Shown here one piece after another: positions 21,180-27,180 of a stretch of 27,180 nucleotides of DNA (position 1 is its first letter; each line of letters opens with the position of its first letter). Location: contig CAYUWF010000021.1 of assembly GCA_964448245.1 (NCBI GenBank), forward strand, positions 1-27,180, given 5' to 3'. Position numbers and translations under genes: made by a program. This stretch comes from DATEVL01 sp964448245 (lineage in GTDB: Bacteria; Chloroflexota; Anaerolineae; Anaerolineales; E44-bin32). The notes beneath the pieces were generated by a model, which did no database searches, was not told where the DNA came from, and saw only the letters and a program-made list of their open reading frames with translations.

Positions 21180-22568
21180 TTACTTCTCTCCGTTCGACGA
21201 AGGCAGCGGCGGCGGCCAGGATGACGCCTGGCGAGGTTGGTCGACCGTCTCGAGGTCGTCTTCCGACGGTTCACCGGCGGCCCCGGACAGCGCCCAGCGT
21301 TCGATCTTCTGCTGCATCTGCTCGGCGTCCTCCGGGCTTGGGGCCGGCTCGGCGGAGGGTTTCTTCCTCTTGATTCGCCCCTCCAAGACCATCGACATGC
21401 CCTTGCGCAACAGCAGGCTTCCCGTGTTTGGCAGCTGATCCTCCACCGAGACCACCGCCGGCGCGAGGAGCGGGGTGTGGGGGACCAAGCCCTTGCCATT
21501 TCCAGGTGTCGTCGGCTCTTCCATAGGCTCCTGCTGGAAGACGGCGGGTGCCAGAGCCGTCTCCTCCTCCGACGTCGAGGGCGGCAGAATCCTCGTCGCG
21601 CCCTCGGCCGACTCCTCGGGTGGCGAGCCCTGGCCGACTTCGGAGGCGAGCTCGACGTCCAGCAGGTTGGCCAGTGAGGAAACCTCGGCGGCCATCCCTT
21701 TGATGATCTTGTGGGAACTGGGGTCCTGCTGGCGACGGGCCATGAACGTCAGCCCGCGGCGCAGGTTGAGCAGGGTTTCCTGGACGAGGCTGCCCATCGC
21801 CGGGGCGCTGGTCTCCTGTTCCCGCAGCATGAGCACCTGGTGGTGCTGATCGCCGGGGAGCGCCAGATCTGAGAGGGAGACCTCGAGACGAAGGCCGCCG
21901 ACCTGGATTTCGCCGCGGCGGTGGCCTTCCACAACCGGCATCGACTCCATCAACTGGCGCAGGCCGGCGTCGCCGACGGAGAGGGTTTCCTCTAGGTAAG
22001 CCTCGCCTCTGGGGTTGAGCAGAACGGCGCGGCCGGATTCATCAATCACGGCCACCCCCACCGGCAGGCACGCCAGGAGAGTCGCCATGTATTCCTGGCT
22101 TCGCTTGAGCTGACGGATCCTCCCGGCGACCTCCTTCTCCAGCATGTTCCCGCGCAGGCGCTGGACCTCGGCCATGCGCAGGTTATCGAGCAGGGCGCGG
22201 CGAAAATCGATAGCGCGCGACACGACATTGTCGAAGACCGACAGATGGTCGAAGGGCTTGTTCAGGTAGGCGAAGGCGCCGTGGTTGAGCGCTAGAACGG
22301 CGTTGTCGAGAGTCGCCGAGGCGGTTACGACCACCACCTGCGCGTGCGGATCAAGCGCCTTGATCCGCTGCAGCAGCTCGAGCCCGGTGACATCGGGCAT
22401 ATAGATGTCGGTGACCAGCAGGTCGTAACGGTTCCGGTCAAGGCGGGCGATGGCGTCCTTGCCGTCTTCGGCCCGCTCGACCTCCAGGCCTAGTTTCTCC
22501 AGCCGGCGCGCCATCAGATCGCGCAGGGGGGCTTCGTCGTCGCAAACAAGTGCTTTCAGAGTGGCCAT
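21180..22568 (-). CDS. Response regulator with PAS-like domain and unrecognised C-terminal region
   Basis: 462-aa signalling protein. Residues 1-120 are a complete receiver domain: acidic pair D10/D11 (VCDDE), phospho-acceptor D54 (LLVTDIYMPD), T82 (VVVTASAT) and K103 (LNKPFD). A coiled-coil linker (LRMAEVQRLRGNMLEKEVAGRIRQ) leads to a PAS-like domain at ~165-250 (LLACLPVGVAVIDESGRAVLLN, LRLEVSLSDL). The second half is a helical segment (LVQETLLNLRRGLTFMARRQQ) and a long Pro/Glu/Ser-rich region with no DNA-binding, kinase or cyclase domain I can recognise. The ATG at 22568 has ATGAGGGAAA upstream; a longer in-frame start at 22616 lacks a domain reason. It lies 84 bp downstream of the giant surface-protein gene, possibly cotranscribed. 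Confidence 0.88.
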   Translation of the reverse strand: MATLKALVCDDEAPLRDLMARRLEKLGLEVERAEDGKDAIARLDRNRYDLLVTDIYMPDVTGLELLQRIKALDPHAQVVVVTASATLDNAVLALNHGAFAYLNKPFDHLSVFDNVVSRAIDFRRALLDNLRMAEVQRLRGNMLEKEVAGRIRQLKRSQEYMATLLACLPVGVAVIDESGRAVLLNPRGEAYLEETLSVGDAGLRQLMESMPVVEGHRRGEIQVGGLRLEVSLSDLALPGDQHHQVLMLREQETSAPAMGSLVQETLLNLRRGLTFMARRQQDPSSHKIIKGMAAEVSSLANLLDVELASEVGQGSPPEESAEGATRILPPSTSEEETALAPAVFQQEPMEEPTTPGNGKGLVPHTPLLAPAVVSVEDQLPNTGSLLLRKGMSMVLEGRIKRKKPSAEPAPSPEDAEQMQQKIERWALSGAAGEPSEDDLETVDQPRQASSWPPPLPSSNGEK

Positions 22569-22652
22569 CCGATTTCCCTCATCTCGTTCCCGGCGGGGGC
22601 GTCCCATTCGGGCCACGCTCCAGCGGATCCGTCGGCGTCATCCTTGTGGGGT

Positions 22653-25600
22653 TCATGGTGCCGTCGTGATCTCCGCCATCGCGCTGTAGGCATTCAGCAG
22701 GCTGTCATCAGCATACACGACTCGGAAGCAGTAAGTCGTGCCAGGCGGCGCCGAAGGCGGCACCGAAGGGTCGACGAGCGCGAAATCCCACATCCCGTCC
22801 TCATTCGGCCCGAAGGCGGCGACGGCGTTGCTGAAGTCGTTATAGGCCTCCTCGTAGGTCTGCGCCACGACCGGATCGGCCCCGTGGGTCGGGTCATTGG
22901 CATTGGGGGTAAGCGCCCACCCATCCACCGCGGTGGCATTGTTGTAGAAGCGGATCCCCGTGGCGCTGGTCACATCGGCGTAGCTCTCGCCGACGAAGCC
23001 CGCGTCGCACGTGCCGGATTGTTCAGCGAACTGCAGCTTGAAGTTCCCTTCGTCGAGCCAGAGCTCGGTGCCCCCGGCGTGAAGGAGGAGCCGCAGGCGG
23101 AAAGGCGTGCCCTCGGCCGGCGTTACGGCAGGCGTGTTCTCGGCGGCGAGCGGCACGCCCACGTTGATCTCCGACAGGATCAAGGAGCCGTCCGAGGTCA
23201 GCCGCTTCTCGATCCGCAAGTCGGGTGATTGGTCGTCGCCGGCGATGTAGAGGTAAGTCGAACCGACCGCCAGGTCCTGGGCACTTTCGCTAGTCGAAGC
23301 CGAAGTGACAACGCCCCCGGTGCCGAAGCTGGCGTCCAGAGCACCCGTGTCCTGGCGGCGTTTCTCGACATACCAGTCCCCCGCGGGCGTCGCGTCGTTG
23401 TCCCCCACCAGGTACAGGTATGTGGAATCTCGTCCGACCTGGAAGCTCCGGTAGCCGCCGACGCTGGTCAGGACACCCGATGTGCCGAAGGTCGCATCGA
23501 GAGCGCCCGTATCCAGGAGCCGCTTCTCGATACGCCAGTCGAGCGTGGCACCCGCCGTTTCCTCACCGCCGACGTACATATGAGTAGAGTCGATGGCGAC
23601 CCCGTAGGCTCGTAGGCCGGTGCCGTCGCTGACGATGCCGCCAATGTTGAAGGCCGGCTCGAGCGCGCCGGTGTCGAGGCGGCGCTTCTCGATGCGCCAG
23701 GTGGGTGCGGCTTCGTCGCCGGCAAGGTATAGGTAGGTCGAGTCGATTGCGATCTCGTGGGCGGTCAAACCGCCTGCGCCGGTGATGATCCCATCGCCAT
23801 CGAAGCCAGTTTCGAGCACGCCCGTGTCCAGGCGTCGCTTCTCGATGCGGATCCCGGCGGCGTCGCTGCCGACGACGTACATGTACGTCGAGTCGATGGC
23901 GATGGCCTGGGCGATGCCTCCGACGGCCTCGGTGATCACTCCGTCGCTGTCGAAGGCAGTATCGAGCGCGCCGGTGTCGAGCCGGCGCTTTTCGATGCGC
24001 CAGGTCGTGCCACCATCGTCATGGCCCACGACGTACATGTAGGTCGAATCAATGGCGATGTCTTCGGCGCGTTGGCTGGCGGCGGCGCCGTTGATGATGC
24101 CATCGGTGTCGAAGCTCGACACCAGAGCCCCGCTAAGCAGGCGGCGTTTTTCGATGCGCCAGTTGGGGCCGGTCTCTTCGCCCACCACATACATGAAGAC
24201 CACATCCGTGGCCACTCCGAACGCACCGGTGCTGGTGGAGTTTCCGGTGACGACGCCTCCGGTACCGAAGGCGGCAATTCCATCCTGATTGGCGAACCAG
24301 CGGTAGGCGGACTGGTCTAGCGTCAGGGGCAGGCGTTTGGCGAAGGCCACGATCTGGCCTCGCCAGGCAGCCGAGGCGCCAGCGGTTGCCGTGGTGGAGT
24401 ATGTCCCGGCGCTGCCCACGTGCAGGTCAGCCGCGGCATAGGTCGGCCTGGTAGGTGAACCGGCGTTGAAATCGGACAGCTCAGAGAACCCATTGGTCCA
24501 GGGCGAGAAGGATGTTTGTGTGTTGGTTACCAGCCCCGCCACAATCACCGAGTCGTCCAGGCTGGTCGTCACGCTGCCCGAAGCGACGGCGGTCCCCGTC
24601 CCGCTGGCGGATCCGGTGAGGGGGGTCACGGCGCTGTCGATATCGCAATACTCGTAGACGCGAAGGCCCAGTCGCGTGTTGCTGCCGCTGTATGTGACGG
24701 TGACGTTGGTGGGTTCGGAGGGTCCAGCAAACTTGTAGAAGATCGCCTGGCCAGGCGAGGCAACCGTCTCGGCGATCGCCACCGACCAGCCGGAAGGAGT
24801 ATTCACAGTTATGGAGTCGCGATTGCTAGCGATGGCCACCAAGAGGTTGTTGACCATCGGCGGTGTGGGAAAGCTGGCTGAAACCGATGTCGCGTTGGCC
24901 ATCCCGGTGCCGGATTGAACGACGGTACAGCCGACCGAGATCGCCGTGATGTTTTGGGCGAACTCGGACGTGTTGCCCGACGAGCCGGTGGCGGTAGCCG
25001 TCAGGCTGTCTCCGTCGACCAGCGAGCCGGGTGCGAAGGTGAAGGTGAACTGGCGGGCGGTCGAGTCGACCCAGCCGACCTGGTTGTTGCTGTCGGCACC
25101 CGAGCCCTCGACCTCGCCGCCGAGGTATTCCTGTCCCTCGCCGTAACCGCTCGGGTCAGAGGCGACTCTGAAGAACTCGACCGTGGCGCCGGGGCGGGCC
25201 TCCCCGCTGACCCTGAGGTTGCCGCCAGTGAGATAGGCGCTGTAGATCACCGGGAAGTTCAGCAGGTTGTTCGCCCCGCTATCGGGGTCGCCGGCATCGT
25301 TGGGTGTGATGTAGGGGGCCGTGCCCACGTTGAAGTCGTCTGCGGACTGGTTGAGGTCAATCCCAATGGAGCCGTTATCGTAGATGGCATTGCGGGTGAG
25401 GGTGTTGCCGGTGTTGCCGCTCTGGGTGATGCGAACCCCCGCCCCGGGGTTTTGCGTGATGACGTTGGCCGAGATGACGTTGCCCGTGGATTGGTTGGTG
25501 CATCCCTGCCAGAAGTCGCAACCGACCCGGACACCGGAGGTCTCGACGGCAGCGACGCCGTTGGCCAGGACGGTGTTGTTCTCGATCAGGTTGCTGTTGC

Positions 25601-27180
25601 TGGCGTACAAGATGTCGATACCGTTGCCGCCGGCATTGGCCAGCAGGTTTCCGCGCATGGTGTTGCCGCTGCTGCCATTGAGCAGGACGACGCAATCGCC
25701 CACCGTGTCGAGCAGGCCGGCACTCCGGCACTCGTTGGCCTCGATCAGCCAGCCGGTGGAGAGTTCGACGTAGACGGCGTCGCGGTAGGCGTTGAAGCCG
25801 ATCAGGTTGTTGCGGAGGGTGCCATTGGCTGAACCCCACAAGCGAACGTTGTAGTTTCCGCTGCGGGCGCCGACGCCCGGATCTGTGAAGCCGGAGGCGC
25901 CGGTGCCAATAAGGTTCTGCTCGATCAGAGCCCCGGTTGTGGAGTCGACAACGATGTCGGCCTCGGGGTCGCTCGGCGTATTGCCGAAACCGTAGATGGC
26001 GATTCCGCGCACGACGGCGTCGGCGGCGGCGATCTGCAGCCCCGTGCCCAAATTGGCCGTGCCGTCGACGATCTGGATCTCAGGGGCCTCGACAGTCGAG
26101 AGGCCGAGTCCGTCCACGCCCACGAAGCCACCCATACCGAGCGCGCCGGCATTGGTGTCGCCCACATTGAGCGTTTGAGTGATCCCGTCGATCAGCGTCG
26201 ACCCGTCGGCGATGGCGGGCAGCAAGGAAGTTGGCTCGATGACTGCCACGCCTGCAATGAAATTCGGATCGTTGGCGGGTATGTTGAACTGGCTGGCGTT
26301 GGCGCCGGCGATGGCGTTGGCGTTCAGCAAGAACTGGCGCAGTGAACCCTGGCCGGCGTTGCGGGTGTTGACAATCAGGTTGTAACTGAAGCCGAAGTCT
26401 ACGCCGGTGATTCCAGCGCCGCCAGCGATGACGACGGTGACATTCGTGTCGCCCACCCCGCCGCCCGCCGCTGTATCGACGTCGCTCAGCATCGGGTCGC
26501 CCCCACCGAGCGCGCCGGCCGCGCCATTGCCTGAGAGCCCGTCATGCTCGTACGTCTGTTCGGTCAAGGCGCTGGAGAAGCTTAGGTTGTAGCCGGCGGC
26601 GGGCGGCGTGTCGCTATCGCCCATGGTGGCCGAGACGACACGCACCGTGTACGTCCCGTCCGTAAGCCCGGGGAGGCCGTAGTTTCCTGATCCGTCGGTG
26701 GTGGCGAAGGCGACGAAGCCCACGCCATCGTAGACCTCGACACGCACGTTGGCCAAACCGAGGTCACCTACGCCAAAGGGCGTCCCTGCTCCACCGGCAT
26801 AGTCGGCGTCCTCGAATACACGGCCTGTGATCTGCCCGGGGGCGGCGGTGTTGGTAGGCGTCGGTGTCGGGGTGTCCGTCGGCGTATTCGACGGCGTCGG
26901 GGTATCGCTCGGAGTCGGCGTGTCGCTCGGCGTTGGGGTGTTCGAAGGGGTCGGCGTGTTTGACGGCGTCGGCGTGTCCGTCGGCGTGTTCGACGGCGTG
27001 GGGGTATCGCTGGGAGTCGGCGTGTCGGACGGCGTCGGAGTGTCACTCGACGTCGGAGTATTGGTCGGGGTGTCCGTCGGCGTCGGGGTGTCACTTGGCG
27101 TCAGCGTATCGGTCGGCGTATTTGACGGGGTGGGCGTGTCCGTCGGCGTACTAGAAGGTGTCGCGGTATCGGTCGGCGTG
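22653..27180 (-). CDS. Giant multidomain secreted/surface protein (N-terminus outside window)
   Basis: At least 1508 residues, open from the window edge; numbering here starts at the codon 27179-27177. Residues 1-112 are a Thr-Pro/Ser-Asp/Asn linker. At 115-190 there is an SdrD/Cna-B-like domain (GQITGRVFEDADY, then NVRVEVYDG, TTDGSGNYGLPGLTDGTYTV). NTRNAGQGSLRQFLLNANA (~265) opens a right-handed parallel beta-helix to ~640 (NLIGTG, GNLLANAGGNGIDI, NVITQNPGAGVRI, NTLTRNAIYDN). Next is a ~200-aa beta domain (~735-950: NNLLVAIASNRDSI, VYEYCDID, GQIVAFAKR), then seven propeller-type repeats (to ~1340) and a C-terminal beta domain (FRLRLLLH, FKLQFAEQ, WDFALVD, YCFRVVYADD). No LPXTG, PEP-CTERM or terminal helix is seen. 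A TTG at 26756 is an internal Leu, not the start. Confidence 0.88.
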   Translation of the reverse strand, partial: TPTDTATPSSTPTDTPTPSNTPTDTLTPSDTPTPTDTPTNTPTSSDTPTPSDTPTPSDTPTPSNTPTDTPTPSNTPTPSNTPTPSDTPTPSDTPTPSNTPTDTPTPTPTNTAAPGQITGRVFEDADYAGGAGTPFGVGDLGLANVRVEVYDGVGFVAFATTDGSGNYGLPGLTDGTYTVRVVSATMGDSDTPPAAGYNLSFSSALTEQTYEHDGLSGNGAAGALGGGDPMLSDVDTAAGGGVGDTNVTVVIAGGAGITGVDFGFSYNLIVNTRNAGQGSLRQFLLNANAIAGANASQFNIPANDPNFIAGVAVIEPTSLLPAIADGSTLIDGITQTLNVGDTNAGALGMGGFVGVDGLGLSTVEAPEIQIVDGTANLGTGLQIAAADAVVRGIAIYGFGNTPSDPEADIVVDSTTGALIEQNLIGTGASGFTDPGVGARSGNYNVRLWGSANGTLRNNLIGFNAYRDAVYVELSTGWLIEANECRSAGLLDTVGDCVVLLNGSSGNTMRGNLLANAGGNGIDILYASNSNLIENNTVLANGVAAVETSGVRVGCDFWQGCTNQSTGNVISANVITQNPGAGVRITQSGNTGNTLTRNAIYDNGSIGIDLNQSADDFNVGTAPYITPNDAGDPDSGANNLLNFPVIYSAYLTGGNLRVSGEARPGATVEFFRVASDPSGYGEGQEYLGGEVEGSGADSNNQVGWVDSTARQFTFTFAPGSLVDGDSLTATATGSSGNTSEFAQNITAISVGCTVVQSGTGMANATSVSASFPTPPMVNNLLVAIASNRDSITVNTPSGWSVAIAETVASPGQAIFYKFAGPSEPTNVTVTYSGSNTRLGLRVYEYCDIDSAVTPLTGSASGTGTAVASGSVTTSLDDSVIVAGLVTNTQTSFSPWTNGFSELSDFNAGSPTRPTYAAADLHVGSAGTYSTTATAGASAAWRGQIVAFAKRLPLTLDQSAYRWFANQDGIAAFGTGGVVTGNSTSTGAFGVATDVVFMYVVGEETGPNWRIEKRRLLSGALVSSFDTDGIINGAAASQRAEDIAIDSTYMYVVGHDDGGTTWRIEKRRLDTGALDTAFDSDGVITEAVGGIAQAIAIDSTYMYVVGSDAAGIRIEKRRLDTGVLETGFDGDGIITGAGGLTAHEIAIDSTYLYLAGDEAAPTWRIEKRRLDTGALEPAFNIGGIVSDGTGLRAYGVAIDSTHMYVGGEETAGATLDWRIEKRLLDTGALDATFGTSGVLTSVGGYRSFQVGRDSTYLYLVGDNDATPAGDWYVEKRRQDTGALDASFGTGGVVTSASTSESAQDLAVGSTYLYIAGDDQSPDLRIEKRLTSDGSLILSEINVGVPLAAENTPAVTPAEGTPFRLRLLLHAGGTELWLDEGNFKLQFAEQSGTCDAGFVGESYADVTSATGIRFYNNATAVDGWALTPNANDPTHGADPVVAQTYEEAYNDFSNAVAAFGPNEDGMWDFALVDPSVPPSAPPGTTYCFRVVYADDSLLNAYSAMAEITTAP
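23174..24286 (-). repeat. Seven ~50-residue propeller-type repeats within the giant protein
   Basis: Consensus unit: IAIDSTYMYVVG, 5-12 variable residues, WRIEKRRLDTGALD, then FDxDGVI and a short Gly/Ala loop. Seven units of about 150-165 bp follow each other. The seventh ends at LRIEKRLTSDGSLIL, while the matching last strand (AAFGTGGVV) precedes the first unit. This offset is typical of the ring-closing 'velcro' of a seven-bladed beta-propeller. Confidence 0.8.
26844..27180 (-). repeat. Degenerate tandem repeat encoding the Thr-Pro linker
   Basis: The coding strand repeats ACGCCGACG/GACACGCCG-type units that encode TPTPSDTP, TPTPSNTP and TPTDTP in six-residue (18-bp) and longer steps. It continues past the window edge. 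Codon choice within the units varies, so the array is old or under protein-level selection rather than a fresh duplication. Confidence 0.85.

Noticed and set aside
22579..22641. 20-codon minus-strand open frame (MTPTDPLERG...) just upstream of the response regulator
   Set aside because: It has no properly spaced ribosome site (AGG abuts the ATG), and its Pro/Thr content fits chance in this GC-rich gap.
24915..25832. 305-codon plus-strand open frame opposite the giant protein
   Set aside because: Antisense mirror of the beta-helix region, Gly/Val/Ala/Asp-rich with no family features.
26844..27180. Periodic repeats at the right edge as a possible CRISPR array
   Set aside because: The units are 6-24 bp, degenerate, without unique spacers, and translate in one frame to a Thr-Pro linker continuous with the downstream protein.

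Overview
The window is high-GC bacterial DNA with short intergenic gaps, many GTG/TTG starts and overlapping stop/start codons. It looks like a Chloroflexota (Anaerolineae-type) draft or metagenome scaffold. This is inferred from Thr-Pro (TPTP) linkers in a RodZ-like protein and a giant surface protein, a C-rich intergenic repeat family, the slipin/short-NfeD pair and the general gene mix. No rRNA, tRNA, CRISPR array, integrase or transposase gene was found. A run of exactly 100 N (18665-18764) is a scaffold gap of unknown true size.

Layout. 1-6490 is all on the minus strand: rimO (cut by the left edge), a RodZ-like HTH/membrane protein, rplI with an acidic tail, a RimI-like acetyltransferase, slipin, short NfeD and a long GNAT-like protein. 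A divergent promoter region with a 33-bp near-perfect palindrome separates these from a plus-strand run (6596-10272): an Lgt-like membrane protein that lacks the usual catalytic residues, a glutaminase-type nitrilase and NAD synthetase (a split glutamine-dependent NadE), and an MFS transporter broken by three frameshifts. From 10576 to 13164 comes a tightly overlapping four-gene plus-strand operon with a clear sigma70-like promoter: a 'quinate 5-dehydrogenase'-annotated family protein, an alkyltransferase-like protein (Trp in place of the MGMT cysteine), a MobA-like nucleotidyltransferase and a PAP2 phosphatase. Two ~200-bp composite hairpin repeats in opposite orientation bracket this operon.

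13501-16822 (minus) holds an LCP-LytR_C cell-wall ligase with its own terminator and an extended -10 promoter, and an ABC-F ATPase. Divergent from it (16936 onwards, plus) are a small four-helix membrane protein, selA (cut by the gap), an M24 Xaa-Pro-type peptidase whose start codon straddles the gap edge, and tsaD, which overlaps the peptidase gene by 74 bp. A 15-bp hairpin terminator ends tsaD. The right end (minus) holds a response regulator with a PAS-like domain and an unrecognised C-terminus. Upstream of it is a giant surface or secreted protein (at least 1508 residues, N-terminus outside the window): Thr-Pro linker, SdrD/Cna-B-like domain, parallel beta-helix, jelly-roll-like domain, seven propeller-type repeats and a C-terminal beta domain.

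Most genes are housekeeping: translation and tRNA/ribosome modification (rimO, rplI, tsaD, ABC-F, selA), cofactor synthesis (split nadE) and cell envelope (RodZ, LCP, slipin/NfeD, Lgt-like, PAP2). The parts that most deserve a second look are the repeat-bracketed four-gene cassette, the Lgt-like protein without its catalytic residues, and the giant multidomain protein next to a response regulator.
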